Counted from the stretch's first letter, positions 52,624 to 62,020 are shown. The stretch: 64,000 nt of DNA from Plesiocystis pacifica SIR-1 (GCF_000170895.1 NZ_ABCS01000039.1:1-64000); one strand, 5' to 3'. Notes: generated by a model not told the origin, from the letters alone. Program-made: numbers and translations.

Positions 52624-52791
52624 ATGGGGCATGACTTCGCGACGCGTTGTTACATCGACTGCGACGATGACCCGAGCACGACCGTCGTCGCGCACAGCTC
52701 CCAGGTGCATTCCGCGAAGCTGAGCGCCTGGCGGGTCGTGGCGGGGTTCGGATCGGCGAGCGGTGGCAGCTGCGGCGCCCAGCCCTGGTAG
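52624..52791 (+). pseudogene. possible gene fragment, 55 codons
   Basis: ATG at 52624 to TAG at 52791. The product MGHDFATRCYIDCDDDPSTT... ending SGGSCGAQPW has Cys residues and a composition like a secreted-protein C-terminus, but there is no signal and no family is recognised. It may be the tail of a lost gene after the VWA gene. Confidence 0.35.
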
Positions 52792-52793
52792 GG

Positions 52794-53237
52794 CTAGCGA
52801 GCAAAGGTCGCGCGCAGCAGCGAGGGCTTGGTGATCATCCCGAGCAGGCGCCCGTCCTCGACCACCGGCAAGATCGTGATGTGCTTGTCGACCATCGCGC
52901 TGGCGACCGCGTCCGAGCCCGCGTCGGGCCCGACGACCACGGGCGACGCGCTCATGATCTGACGGACCTCGGTCCCGGCGATCTTGTCGAGCTCGCGCTG
53001 GAGGCGACCGGGGGGCTCGAGGGGGATGGTGAAGTCCATGATGCTCAGGACCGAGGGCAGGTGGACCCGCTTTTCGCGGAACACCAGATCCATCGAGGTG
53101 ACCACGCCGACGAGGGCGCCGCGTTCGACCACGCAGGCGCCCTCGGAGCCTTCGCGCAGCAGGGTCTCGGCGAGCTCGCGGACCGAAGCATCGGGGCTCA
53201 CTGTGAGGGGGGCGACCATCAGCTCTCGGGCTTGCAT
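52794..53237 (-). CDS. CBS-domain pair protein
   Basis: 147 aa from the ATG at 53237. Two CBS repeats: LMVAPLTVSPDASVRELAET and IMSASPVVVGPDAGSDAVAS, each with the central hydrophobic strand (GACVVERGALVGVVTSMDLV; TILPVVEDGRLLGMITK). Stand-alone pairs bind adenine nucleotides and regulate unknown partners. It ends 2 bp past the small ORF on the opposite strand. Confidence 0.9.
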   Translation of the reverse strand: MQARELMVAPLTVSPDASVRELAETLLREGSEGACVVERGALVGVVTSMDLVFREKRVHLPSVLSIMDFTIPLEPPGRLQRELDKIAGTEVRQIMSASPVVVGPDAGSDAVASAMVDKHITILPVVEDGRLLGMITKPSLLRATFAR

Positions 53238-53513
53238 CGCGGCGATGATCCCGGAGATGGGGCCGGGACGCGGCGGCAAAAGTTGGGCCCGCCGGGCTCG
53301 GTGGGGGTCAAAAATTGCGCAGCGTTGCCGGAGCACCGAAGGCGTGTCAGCTTGGGCCCAGAGCGTCGGCCGATGCACCGCTGAGCACCCGAATCCACCT
53401 CTGTTCCCGCTGAAGCCGCGCTTTGGCGGGGGAGTCGCGCCTTCGCGCCATGGTCGCCCGACCCCCAGATGGGAGCGGGGCAGGCCGCGGCGCGGCCTCG
53501 TCGGGAGCTCAGC

Positions 53514-54137
53514 ATGTCCCCTCGCTCACGCCGCCCGGGTCTCCGGGTCGGCCTCATCTCCGATATCCACGCCCACCTCGACCACCTCGAACGCGCCCTG
53601 ACCATCCTCGAAGCCGCCGGAGTCGACCGGGTCGTCTGCCTCGGCGACGTGGTCGAGAAGGGCCCGCGGCCCGACGCCGTCGTCGAGCGCCTCGAGGCCC
53701 TGTATATCCCCACGGTCCAGGGCAACCACGACGCCAACGCGGTGCGCCACGCCGGCCTCGAGCCCCGCGGATGTGGCATGAGCCGCGACACGGTGCGCTG
53801 GCTCGACGCCCTGCCGCGCACGCGCAGCTACACTTGGGCGGGCAAGCAGATCGCCCTGGCCCACGCCTCCCTCGCCGAGGACTACACCGGCGTCCGCCCC
53901 GGCATGGTGCCCAAGCGCATGCGGCGATGCCTGCGTCGCCACGACCCCGACGTGGTCGTGCTCGGCCACACGCACATCCCGATGCGCTTTCGCTGGGCCC
54001 ACCACTGGCTGTGCAACCCCGGCTCGGTGACCAAGGGGCGCTGCGCCCTCGGCCCGACCTGCGCGGTCCTGGTGCTGCCCGCGATGACCCTCGAGGTCTA
54101 CTCGATGCGCACGGGGGGCGCGGTCTCGCTGCGATGA
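53514..54137 (+). CDS. YfcE-type metallophosphoesterase
   Basis: 207 aa from the ATG at 53514. All metal motifs are present: SDIHAHLDH (DxH), CLGDVVEKG (GD), QGNHDAN (GNHD), ASLAEDY and LGHTHIPM (GHTH), and CNPGSVTKGR. The YfcE/MJ0936 family hydrolyses phosphodiesters. The Cys-rich lipoprotein pair follows on the same strand. Confidence 0.93.
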   Translation: MSPRSRRPGLRVGLISDIHAHLDHLERALTILEAAGVDRVVCLGDVVEKGPRPDAVVERLEALYIPTVQGNHDANAVRHAGLEPRGCGMSRDTVRWLDALPRTRSYTWAGKQIALAHASLAEDYTGVRPGMVPKRMRRCLRRHDPDVVVLGHTHIPMRFRWAHHWLCNPGSVTKGRCALGPTCAVLVLPAMTLEVYSMRTGGAVSLR

Positions 54138-54229
54138 GAGTGGTTCAATGGGTCCCGGGTGAGGATGGCCCCGGCCCGGGGCGTCGGGGGCGTGAACCGC
54201 CCGCGCTCGGCCGGGGACCACAGCGAGCG

Positions 54230-54649
54230 ATGGCACGTCTTCCCGCGTTCACGGCCCTGTCCGCCCTGCTTTGCCTGCTCGCCGCCCCGGGCTGCACCCA
54301 GACCGAGGAGTACGAGGTCGAGGTCCTCGAGTCGGTGTGCATCGAGGAGACCGGCATCGAGGGCGGAGACACCCAGCTCACCCTCGAGGTGGCCTTCGAC
54401 GCCTGCCTGAGCTCGAGCTGCGACAAGCTGGTCGACGCGAGCTGCGAGGTCGAGCTGGTCGACGGCGTGCTCGAGGTCAGCGGCTCCGCGACCATCGAGG
54501 CCCAGACCAACGGCAGCTGTACGGCCGACTGCGGCGCGGTCACGGCCGAGTGCTCGATCACGGTCCCCGTGGACACCTACCTCGTCCGCGCCGGGGAGGC
54601 CGAGATGGAGTACGAGGTCGGCGGCGAGCCCATGGAGTGCGGGTTCTGA
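54230..54649 (+). CDS. Cys-rich lipoprotein, copy 1 of a tandem pair
   Basis: 139 aa from the ATG at 54230. The lipobox is LAAPGC. About eight further Cys lie in the pattern ACLSSSCDKL, SCEVELVDG, CTADCG and ECSITVP, ending ECGF. It is a clear paralogue of the next gene (same length and Cys pattern). The fold looks like a small beta-sandwich stabilised by disulfides. The role is unknown. Confidence 0.85.
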   Translation: MARLPAFTALSALLCLLAAPGCTQTEEYEVEVLESVCIEETGIEGGDTQLTLEVAFDACLSSSCDKLVDASCEVELVDGVLEVSGSATIEAQTNGSCTADCGAVTAECSITVPVDTYLVRAGEAEMEYEVGGEPMECGF

Positions 54650-54676
54650 ACCACTCGAAGGATTGAGGAGACCCCG

Positions 54677-55096
54677 ATGAAGTCGATGAAGCGCCTGTCC
54701 ATTGCCCTGTCCGCGTGCGCCCTGCTGAGCCTCGGCGCGTGCTCCCTGAGGACCGAGACCTCCGAGGTCGAGACCCTCGAGCAGATCTGCGTCGAGTCCG
54801 AGGCCGTCGTCGACGGCGAGGCCACGCTGAACTTCGACGTCGGCTTCGCCGCGTGCATGAGCTCGAGCTGCGACTCGCTGCAAGAGTCCAGCTGCGAGGT
54901 CGAGCTGGTCGACGGCGCGCTCGTGGTCACCGGCGTGGCGGTGATCGAGAGCCAGGCTGGCGGCGCGTGCACGGACGACTGCCAGACGCCGGAGGCGGGG
55001 TGCAGCATCACCGTGCCCGAGGGCACCTACGTCATCAGCGGGGTCGAAGAGGACTTCGAGTACACCGTCGGCGCCGCCCAAGACTGCGGCTTTTGA
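54677..55096 (+). CDS. Cys-rich lipoprotein, copy 2 of a tandem pair
   Basis: 139 aa from the ATG at 54677, 27 bp after copy 1. The lipobox is SLGAC. The shared blocks are ACMSSSCDSL, SCEVELVDGALVV, CTDDCQ and GCSITVP, ending DCGF. The two copies differ mainly in the N-terminal 45 residues, consistent with an old tandem duplication. Convergent with the kinase gene. Confidence 0.85.
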   Translation: MKSMKRLSIALSACALLSLGACSLRTETSEVETLEQICVESEAVVDGEATLNFDVGFAACMSSSCDSLQESSCEVELVDGALVVTGVAVIESQAGGACTDDCQTPEAGCSITVPEGTYVISGVEEDFEYTVGAAQDCGF

Positions 55097-55111
55097 CCAC
55101 GAAAGGGCGGC

Positions 55112-58100
55112 TCAGTCGTTTCGCTCGAGCCACGCGTCGATGGCCGCCAGGGTCTCGGCGTCGTCGGCGTAGCCTTCGCGGGCGAGCTCGGCGAGCGCGA
55201 TGGTCTCTGGGCTGGGGCCGTCGAGCTGCGCGCGCGCGCGGGCGAGGACCCAGCGCGAGGGCGCGAGCTGCTCGGCCGACTTGCCCGCCTTCGTCCACGC
55301 GTCGACGACCCGCTGCGCCAGCTCGCTCGCCTCGCGCGCCCGGCCCTGCTCGAGGGCGACCTGGGCGAGCGAGGCCACGACGCCGAGGGTGCGGTCGGCC
55401 TCGGGCCCGTCCGCTTGCTCGCGGATCGCCAGCGCGGCCTCGAACTCGTCCCGCGCCAGGGCGAGCTCGCCGGCTTCGAGGTGGAGCTCGCCGATGCCCG
55501 AGCGGGTCGTGGCGACGCGGGGGTGCTCGGGGCCCAGGGTCTTCTCGCGAATGGCGAGGGCGCGCTCGTAGTGCTCGAGGCCGCCCGCGTGGTCGCCCTG
55601 GGCGCTGAGCACGAAGCCGAGGTTGTTGAGGGGCTTGGACAGCTCGGGGTGCTCGGGGCCCAGGTTGGCCTCGTAGAGCCGGACGATGCGCTCGTAGAGG
55701 GCCTGGGCCTCGGGGTAGGCTTCTCGTCGCGCGTTCAGGTTGGCCAGGCCCATGAGAGAGTGCCCGAGGTGCTGGTCGTCGGGGCCGTAGTGCTTCTCGA
55801 GCAGGGCGAGGGACTCCTCCGAGAGCGCGCGCGCCTGGTCGAAGTCCCCCTGGTCGCGGTGGAGCGAGGCGAGGTTGGACAGGGCGTGGGCGACCTCGGG
55901 GTGCTCGGGCCCCAGCGATCCGCGCAAGGCAGCGAGCGCGGCCTCGTAATTCTCGAGGGCCTCGTCGTGCTCCCCGAGGGTCCGGTTCACCGTGGCGAGG
56001 GCGTTGAGGGCGTTGGCCGTGTCCGGGTGGTGGCTGCCGAGGGCGGCGCGGTGGAGCGCGACGGCCTCGGTGAGTTGCTCGCGGGCGCGGGCGTAGTCGC
56101 CGGCGCCGTAGCAGGCGGTGCCCAGGTTGACCCGCTCCTGGGCGACGGTCGGGTGCTCGGGGCCCAGCGCCCGCTCCTCGATGGCGAGCGCGGCCTCGAA
56201 GCCCTCGACGGCCCCGGCGTAGTCCCCCGCCGCGTAGCGAGACGAGGCGAGGTCTCGGCGCAGCTTGGCGAGGCCGAGGTCGTTCGCGTCCCCGCTGAGC
56301 GCGAGCAGGGCCTGGGCGCTCTTGGACCACACGACGCCCTCTTCCAGCCGCGACTGCTGATAGCCCACGACGAACACGAGCTCCGAAGCCAGGGCCGCGG
56401 CCTCGGACCAGCTGCGCGAGCCGACGGCGAGGACGTAGCCCTCGATGGCGAGGCGCTCGGCCTCCTCGTTGTTCGCCAACAACTTGTGCGACTGGACCTC
56501 GCCGAGCAAGGCGGCGATCTGCAGCGGCGGCCAGGCCAGGGCGTCGGCTTGCTCGCGGGCGCGCCGGGCCGTCTCGAGGCTCTCGGCGTACTTCCCGGCC
56601 ACGCGCAGGTAGGTGCCCTCGCTGAGGGACTGGCGGGCGGCGAGCATCTGACCGCGCTGGGCGGCGGGCGGCGGCGCGGGCATGGTGGCGAGGACCGCCT
56701 CGTCGGTGCAGGCGGCCATGGCGTTGAGGCTGGCGACCGCGCGCACGGCCTGGGGGACCACGCTCGCGTCGGCCTGGGACAGCTGGGTGACCACGGTCGA
56801 GAGCTGAATCCGGCCGTCCTCGAGGCACCACAGCGCCTTGTCGTAGGTCTGCGCGTCCCAGCTGCCCTCGACCTCGCCCCGGGTGCAGGCCTCGACGCTG
56901 CCCGCCCGCCACTCGCGGGCCTCGCCGTCGAGCCAGGGCATGATCTGCTCGACGACCTCGGCGGCGTAGGGCTCCCCGGTGTCGATCAACCCCGCGCGCA
57001 GCTCCTCTCGCCGGGCGTCGTTCCACACGGCGTCGATCGACTCGCCCGCGGCTTCGCAGCTCGCCACGCGCTGCTGGTGTTCGTAGCGCTGCTGGCCCGC
57101 GAGGCCGGCTGCGATGGCCGCGAGCGCGCCGACCCCCGCGAGGGCCCAGCGGCGGCCTCGCCTGGACCGCTCCCGCGCCAGGCCGCGATCGAGGAGCTCG
57201 AGCAGCGCGCGCAGGCTCGGGTGGCGTTGGTCGGGCTCGAAGGCCAGGCCCTTGGCGCAGGCTCGACGGACCCAGCGCGGCACGCCGACTTGCGGCGGAG
57301 GCGACCGCAGCTCGCCCCGGCGCGTGGCGATGGCGAGGGCGAACACGGAGTCGCCGGCGAAGGGGCGCTCGCCGTGGAGCAGCTGCCACAAGCTGACGCA
57401 GAAGGAGAACTGATCGGCCGCCGCCTCGACGCGCTCGCCCGCGAACTGCTCGGGGGCCATGTAGGCCGGCGTGCCCAGCAGCGCCCCGGCGTGGGTCACC
57501 TGGGCCTCGAGGCGCGTGGTCCCGAGCTGCGGCTCGACGGCGGGGCGCTGCTCGTCCGGCGTCGCGCTCGGCCCGTCGCGGTGGGCCCGGGCCAGGCCAA
57601 AGTCCATGACCCGGACGACGCCGTCGTCTCCGACCATCACGTTGTCGGGCTTGAAGTCGCGGTGCAGCAGGCCGACCTCGTGGGCCGCGGCCAGGCCCTC
57701 GCCGGCTTGGAGCATGAGCGCGAGGACCTCGCGCCAGCCGGCCTTGGTCGCGCGCTTCCACTCGCTCAGGGTCTGGCCGTGGACGAACTGCATGGCCACC
57801 CACACGCGCTCGCCGACGGTGCCCACGTCGTAGACGGCCACGACGTTGGGGTGGGTCAGCTTGGCGAGGGCCTGGGCTTCGCGGAGCAGGCGGGCGCGGG
57901 CCTGGGCTGCCCCCGTGCCCTCGGCCTTGGCCGGGAGCAGCAGCTTGAGGGCGACGCGGCGATCGAGCTCGGGATCGTAGGCCGCGTAGACGACCCCCAT
58001 CGCCCCGGCCCCGACCCGGTCCAGGATCACGTAGCGATCGACGAGCTCGCCCCGCGCGAGGGCAGGGGCCCGCGCGTCTGCGCGCGCGGTCTCGCTCGAG

Positions 58101-58237
58101 TCCAGCGTCTGCTCCGGCCCGTGGACCTCGAGGGTCTCGGCGAGGGACTCGGGATTCGAGCGGGCCTCGCCGGCGATCTCCGGGCTGGGACGCTCAGCCG
58201 GGTCGGCACCAGCTGTCGGCTCGAGCGAGTTCCTCAC
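55112..58237 (-). CDS. Ser/Thr protein kinase with long TPR array
   Basis: 1041 aa. GTG at 58237 is the start because an in-frame TGA lies just upstream. The Pkn-type kinase domain spans about 68-335: VGAGAMGVVYAAYD P-loop, VALKLLLP Lys, LLHRDFKPDNVMV, MDFGLAR and GTPAYMAPEQ. A membrane helix lies near 370 (WALAGVGALAAIAAGLAG). From about 560 on there is an array of TPR repeats of the form ERALGPEHPxVAxxLxNLG, some nearly identical. A weakly similar TPR relic lies at 276-806. It likely integrates signals through TPR-mediated protein contacts. Confidence 0.96.
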   Translation of the reverse strand: MRNSLEPTAGADPAERPSPEIAGEARSNPESLAETLEVHGPEQTLDSSETARADARAPALARGELVDRYVILDRVGAGAMGVVYAAYDPELDRRVALKLLLPAKAEGTGAAQARARLLREAQALAKLTHPNVVAVYDVGTVGERVWVAMQFVHGQTLSEWKRATKAGWREVLALMLQAGEGLAAAHEVGLLHRDFKPDNVMVGDDGVVRVMDFGLARAHRDGPSATPDEQRPAVEPQLGTTRLEAQVTHAGALLGTPAYMAPEQFAGERVEAAADQFSFCVSLWQLLHGERPFAGDSVFALAIATRRGELRSPPPQVGVPRWVRRACAKGLAFEPDQRHPSLRALLELLDRGLARERSRRGRRWALAGVGALAAIAAGLAGQQRYEHQQRVASCEAAGESIDAVWNDARREELRAGLIDTGEPYAAEVVEQIMPWLDGEAREWRAGSVEACTRGEVEGSWDAQTYDKALWCLEDGRIQLSTVVTQLSQADASVVPQAVRAVASLNAMAACTDEAVLATMPAPPPAAQRGQMLAARQSLSEGTYLRVAGKYAESLETARRAREQADALAWPPLQIAALLGEVQSHKLLANNEEAERLAIEGYVLAVGSRSWSEAAALASELVFVVGYQQSRLEEGVVWSKSAQALLALSGDANDLGLAKLRRDLASSRYAAGDYAGAVEGFEAALAIEERALGPEHPTVAQERVNLGTACYGAGDYARAREQLTEAVALHRAALGSHHPDTANALNALATVNRTLGEHDEALENYEAALAALRGSLGPEHPEVAHALSNLASLHRDQGDFDQARALSEESLALLEKHYGPDDQHLGHSLMGLANLNARREAYPEAQALYERIVRLYEANLGPEHPELSKPLNNLGFVLSAQGDHAGGLEHYERALAIREKTLGPEHPRVATTRSGIGELHLEAGELALARDEFEAALAIREQADGPEADRTLGVVASLAQVALEQGRAREASELAQRVVDAWTKAGKSAEQLAPSRWVLARARAQLDGPSPETIALAELAREGYADDAETLAAIDAWLERND

Positions 58238-58410
58238 GCGTCTTCATCCTCTCGTCCGCCCACCCACGGCGGGGCCGAGTCCATCCAGGCTGACCGGGCC
58301 CCAGCCACGGCGTGAAATGAGTCTACAGGCTCCGCGGCCTCGGTGGGCGCGCCGGCCACGAGAGAGGCGCGCGCTGTCTGTAAGCGCTTACCGTGCGCGT
58401 CTGTCGTGCT

Positions 58411-59115
58411 TTAGGTGTAGCTGTCGTGGCGGCGCAGCCAGGCCATGGAGTAGGGCAGCTCGTCCTCGTCTCGACCCTTCGGAACGAGGTCCATGTAGTG
58501 GTAGGCGCCGTTGAGCATGTCGAGGCCGCGGGCGTAGGTCGAGTAGGTGTGGAAGATGCGCCCCTGCTCGTCCCGGGTGAACACGCTGGCGCCCGGGGCC
58601 TCGGTGCTCGGGAAGCCCTTCTTGGCGTAGTTGTAGATCGCCTCGCCCGCGTCGAGCTCCGCGCGGGTGAAGCTCACCTGGTAGTCGCGGTTGAAGGTGC
58701 TGCCCATGGACGAGAGCCAGCGAAAGCCCCAGCCCATGCGCGCCTTGTAGGCCTCGAGCTTGGCCACGGGCGCGTTGGACACGGCGACGAAGCTGATGTC
58801 TCGGGCGTTGAGGTGGACCACGGTGCCGTCGTAGTTGTCGGCCCAAAACGAGCAGCTCGGGCAGCCCTCGTCCCAGTCGGGCCCAAACATGAAGTGCTGG
58901 ACGATGAGCTGGCTGCGGCCCTCGAACAACTCGGCGAGGGCGTGCTCGCCGGCCGCGTCCGTGAACCGATAGTCGGCCTCGACGCGCACCCAGGGCATGG
59001 CGCGGCGCTTGGCGTTGAGCTCGTCGCGGAGCTTGGACATGCGCTTTTCTTCGGCGAGCAAGGCGGCGCGGGCTTCGAGCCACTCGGCCCGGGTGACGAT
59101 GCGGGGCTGCGTCAT
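58411..59115 (-). CDS. DUF899 family thioredoxin-like protein
   Basis: 234 aa. It starts RIVTRAEWLEARAALLAEEK and contains QLIVQHFMFGPDWDEGCPSCSFWADN, the thioredoxin-like core of DUF899 with a CPSC pair. GFRWLSSMGSTFNRDYQVSF and FHTYSTYARGLDMLNGAY are other family marks. Function in the family is unproven; a redox or peroxide-linked role is often supposed. Confidence 0.92.
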   Translation of the reverse strand: MTQPRIVTRAEWLEARAALLAEEKRMSKLRDELNAKRRAMPWVRVEADYRFTDAAGEHALAELFEGRSQLIVQHFMFGPDWDEGCPSCSFWADNYDGTVVHLNARDISFVAVSNAPVAKLEAYKARMGWGFRWLSSMGSTFNRDYQVSFTRAELDAGEAIYNYAKKGFPSTEAPGASVFTRDEQGRIFHTYSTYARGLDMLNGAYHYMDLVPKGRDEDELPYSMAWLRRHDSYT

Positions 59116-59199
59116 GCACGCAGCTTACGATCTGCGCGTTGGTGACGGCCAGGGGCCGCTCGGCTTGCCAGCGTGTCCCTCGGCTGCCATGCACGGGAC

Positions 59200-60231
59200 A
59201 TGAACCAGGGGCGAGGCTCGGTGGCGATCGTGGGCGCGGGCGTGGGCGGACTCGCCTGCGCGCGAGTGTTGGGCGAGGCGGGCTGGCGCGTCAGCGTGTT
59301 CGACAAGTCCCGGGGCCTCGGCGGGCGCTGCAGCACGCGGCGCGCGAGCGTGGACGGGCTGACCCTGCGCTTTGACCACGGCGCCCAGTACTTCACCGCG
59401 CGCACGCCCGCGTTTCAGGCCGTGGTCGAGGCGGGGCTCGAGGCCGGCTCGCTCGCGCGCTGGCGGCCGCGCCTGATCGCCGTCGAGGGCACGCTCGCCG
59501 CGGGGCGCTCGGCCGTCGAGGATGAGACCCCGCGCTACGTCGGCGTCCCGGGGATGAGCGCCCTGGGCAAGCTGCTCGCGGCCCGAGCGGGCGTGGACGA
59601 GGCGCGGGTGCATCGAAAGCGGCGCATCCAGGCCCTCGAGCGCGGGGTCCAGGGGTGGACCCTCGTCGACGAGGCCGGCGAGCGCAGCGAGGGCTTCGAG
59701 GCGGTGCTGCTCAACCTGCCCAGCGCCCAGGCCACCCCCCTGCTCGAGGCCCACGCCCCCGCGCTCGCCGAGCGCAGCCGGGCGTGCACCTTCGAGCCTT
59801 GCTGGGCGGGGATGCTGCGCCCCGAAGACCCTGCGCTCGATCTCGGCTTCGACGCGGCCTTCGTGTCGGGCGGGGCCTTTTCGTGGGTCGCCGACGGGGG
59901 CAGCAAGCCCGGGCGCAGCGGCGGCGCGGCGTGGGTGCTGCACGCGGATCCGGACTGGACCCGAGCGCATCTCGAGGAGCCGGCCGAGGCCGTCGCGCGG
60001 GAGCTGCACGCGCGCTTCGAGGCCCTCGTCGGTCGCTCGATCCCCGCGGCCCACCGCAGCGCGCACCGCTGGCGCTTCGCCAAGCCCGAGGGCATCCCCG
60101 AGCCGCACCTGCTCGACGCCGATCTGGGCCTGGGCGTGTGCGGAGATTGGTGCGGCGGCCCGCGGGTCGAGGGCGCGTTCACCTCGGGGCGCAGTCTCGC
60201 GCAGGCCTGGCTCGCGGCCCGGACGGCTTAG
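59200..60231 (+). CDS. renalase-like FAD-dependent oxidoreductase
   Basis: 343 aa from the ATG at 59200 (a GTG lies at 59173). The dinucleotide fold VAIVGAGVGGLACARVLGEA is at the start, followed by DKSRGLGGRCSTRR and FDHGAQYFTAR, the renalase/NAD(P)-dependent amine oxidase-like signature. The C-terminal GVCGDWCGGPRVEGAFTSG closes the FAD site. Family members oxidise aberrant dihydro-NAD(P) isomers or amines. Its stop codon overlaps that of the convergent TlpA gene (60228-60231). Confidence 0.9.
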   Translation: MNQGRGSVAIVGAGVGGLACARVLGEAGWRVSVFDKSRGLGGRCSTRRASVDGLTLRFDHGAQYFTARTPAFQAVVEAGLEAGSLARWRPRLIAVEGTLAAGRSAVEDETPRYVGVPGMSALGKLLAARAGVDEARVHRKRRIQALERGVQGWTLVDEAGERSEGFEAVLLNLPSAQATPLLEAHAPALAERSRACTFEPCWAGMLRPEDPALDLGFDAAFVSGGAFSWVADGGSKPGRSGGAAWVLHADPDWTRAHLEEPAEAVARELHARFEALVGRSIPAAHRSAHRWRFAKPEGIPEPHLLDADLGLGVCGDWCGGPRVEGAFTSGRSLAQAWLAARTA

Positions 60232-60773
60232 TCGGCGAGGGCGCGGTCGATCGCCGCGCGCAGCCGGCCCTCGGCGGCCTCGTCGTAGCCGGCCTGGACC
60301 GCGGCGACGTTACCGGCGCGGTCGATGACGTAGGTCGTCGGCATCTTCGGGGGCGCCCAGGCGTCGGCGATGGCGTGGTCGAGGTCGTGCACGAGGTGGA
60401 AGCTGACCGCGACCCGCTCGGCGAATTCGCGCATGGCGGCCTCGTCTTCGTCGACGGACACGCCGACGATCACGAGCGCCTCGCCGTAGGCTCGGGACAG
60501 GCCCTCGAGGGTGGGCATGGCGGCCTCGCAGGGCTCGCACCACGAGGCCCAAAAGTCGACGATGACGACCTTGCCGCGGAGCTCGGCGAGGCTCACGGGG
60601 GCGCCGGACAGGTCCTGGCCGGCGAGGGCGGGGGCGGCCTGGCCGACGGCGTCGCTCGGGGCCGCGGTCTTGGTCCCGCCGTCGCAGGCGAGGGGCATGG
60701 CGAGCAAGGCCGCGCACAGGAGCAGGGAGTGGGGTCGTGGGAGGGCCCGGGTCATGGTCATGGTCGTGGTCAT
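60228..60773 (-). CDS. TlpA-like thioredoxin lipoprotein
   Basis: 181 aa. The lipobox is MPLAC (Cys30). The thioredoxin core is VVIVDFWASWCEPCEAAMPTL with CEPC, then VGVSVDEDEAAMREF and MPTTYVIDRAGNVAAVQAG with the cis-Pro. It would be a periplasmic thiol-disulfide reductant. It starts 3 bp past the DUF3570 stop, so one operon, and TlpA-DUF3570-DUF4266 gene sets are a known combination. Confidence 0.92.
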   Translation of the reverse strand: MTTTMTMTRALPRPHSLLLCAALLAMPLACDGGTKTAAPSDAVGQAAPALAGQDLSGAPVSLAELRGKVVIVDFWASWCEPCEAAMPTLEGLSRAYGEALVIVGVSVDEDEAAMREFAERVAVSFHLVHDLDHAIADAWAPPKMPTTYVIDRAGNVAAVQAGYDEAAEGRLRAAIDRALAD

Positions 60774-60776
60774 GGC

Positions 60777-61970
60777 TCAGAAGCTCGCGTGGAGGCTCAA
60801 GGTGCCCTGGCCCGCGAGCACGCGGTCGAGGCCAGGGAAGTCGTCGTAGCCGTAGTAGATGAGCTCGGTGTGCAGGCCCGCGCCCAGCTCGACGGGGGCG
60901 CGGGCGAGCTCGCGGCGCCAGTCGATGAGCAAGGTGCCGCCGTGGTCGAACATCGAGGACAGCTCGCGGTCGCGGGTCACGAAGGCCGGGAGCGCGGCGA
61001 GCTCGTAGCGCGAGCGGTAGAACCACGCCGCGCCCTGGAAGTAGGCCCGGTAGCCGAGCTCGAGCAGCACGCTGCGGCCGAGGACGACGCGCAGATCGGC
61101 GAGGGCGGTGTGGGACTGGAGCCGCCAGCTGTCGTAGTAAAAGCGGTAGCCCGCGCCCACGGACGCGCGCTTGCCCAGGGCCTGGCGCAGGCGCAGCGAC
61201 GCGGCCTGGCGGTAGCGCTGCTCCGGGGCGACCTCCGGCACGCACAGCGGCGTGAGGCCGGCGCAGCGCGGCGAGCCGCCGAGGCCGACCCAGCGGTAGG
61301 GGCTCGCGTGGTAGCCGAAGCTGCTGCGCTGCTCGACGGCGACTTGCAGCAGCGTCCCGCGCCCGAGCAGCTGGGTGATGCCGAGCCACGCGCTGACCGT
61401 GCGCAGCGGTCGACGAAAGCCCGGGTCGCCCGCGCGCCCGACCCGATCTTCGCTCAGCGACGCGCGCCCTTCGACCCGGAGGTTGCGCTGCAGCCCCTCC
61501 CAGGCGACGCCGAGGGTGGGCCCGTGGGAGGCGTAGTCCGCCTCGAGGGACACGCGGTAGGCCCCGGTCAGCTGCACGCTCCCGCGCTCGTGGTCGACGG
61601 CCAGATCGATGGCGTCGCGGCGCTCTTCGACGAGGGGGCTCGCGGCCGTGCGGATGTCGACGGAGGCGCTGGTCCACACGTCGGCGGAGTAGACGAAGTC
61701 GAGGCCGGTGCGCCCGAAGTCCTGGCGGAAGCGGATCCGCGGGGCGACCACCGTGGTGCCGTCGCTGTCGCTGCGCACGTAGAGGGAGCCGGCGACCTCG
61801 CGCTCGACTTCCCGCTCGAGCTTGGGGGCTCGGGAGGGCTCGGGGTCGGCCTCGGCGACCGGGGCGGTCTCGCCCTCCGGCTCGGGTGCGAGGACGGCCT
61901 GCGCCCGGCCGACGCCAAAGCAAACGCTGACTATCGCGGTAAACGCGACGATCTGGATGAGCCGGTGCAT
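60777..61970 (-). CDS. DUF3570-type outer-membrane barrel
   Basis: 397 aa. Signal peptide to about residue 25. The mature part has many amphipathic strands (SVQLTGAYRVSLEADYASHG, ASVGAGYRFYYDSWRLQSHT, VLLELGYRAYFQGAAWFYRS) and ends GTLSLHASF with the C-terminal Phe. DUF3570 is usually encoded with TlpA, DUF4266 and sometimes FAD:protein FMN transferase genes. A Fur-like box starts 28 bp upstream of its start codon, suggesting iron control. Confidence 0.85.
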   Translation of the reverse strand: MHRLIQIVAFTAIVSVCFGVGRAQAVLAPEPEGETAPVAEADPEPSRAPKLEREVEREVAGSLYVRSDSDGTTVVAPRIRFRQDFGRTGLDFVYSADVWTSASVDIRTAASPLVEERRDAIDLAVDHERGSVQLTGAYRVSLEADYASHGPTLGVAWEGLQRNLRVEGRASLSEDRVGRAGDPGFRRPLRTVSAWLGITQLLGRGTLLQVAVEQRSSFGYHASPYRWVGLGGSPRCAGLTPLCVPEVAPEQRYRQAASLRLRQALGKRASVGAGYRFYYDSWRLQSHTALADLRVVLGRSVLLELGYRAYFQGAAWFYRSRYELAALPAFVTRDRELSSMFDHGGTLLIDWRRELARAPVELGAGLHTELIYYGYDDFPGLDRVLAGQGTLSLHASF

Positions 61971-61997
61971 GCGTGGAGCTGGCGGAGCCTAGTGGAT

Positions 61998-62020
61998 ATG
62001 AAAACGATTGTCATCTTCAT
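61998..62020. promoter_or_regulatory. Fur-like box in the divergent promoter
   Basis: 23-bp imperfect palindrome whose outer arms ATGAA and TTCAT are exact reverse complements and whose inside reads AACGATTGTCATC, close to the Fur word GATAATGATwATCATTATC. It lies between the DUF3570 operon (minus) and the CX4CH lipoprotein operon (plus), so one site could govern both. Zur or another Fur-family protein is possible. Confidence 0.65.

Noticed and set aside
53380..53470. Possible further degenerate A module before the phosphoesterase gene
   Set aside because: Only short G/C-rich words resemble A and their order does not match, so chance similarity is as likely.
55035..57803. 922-codon minus-strand frame overlapping the kinase gene
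   Set aside because: It is an Arg/Pro-rich out-of-frame reading of the same kinase-TPR gene.
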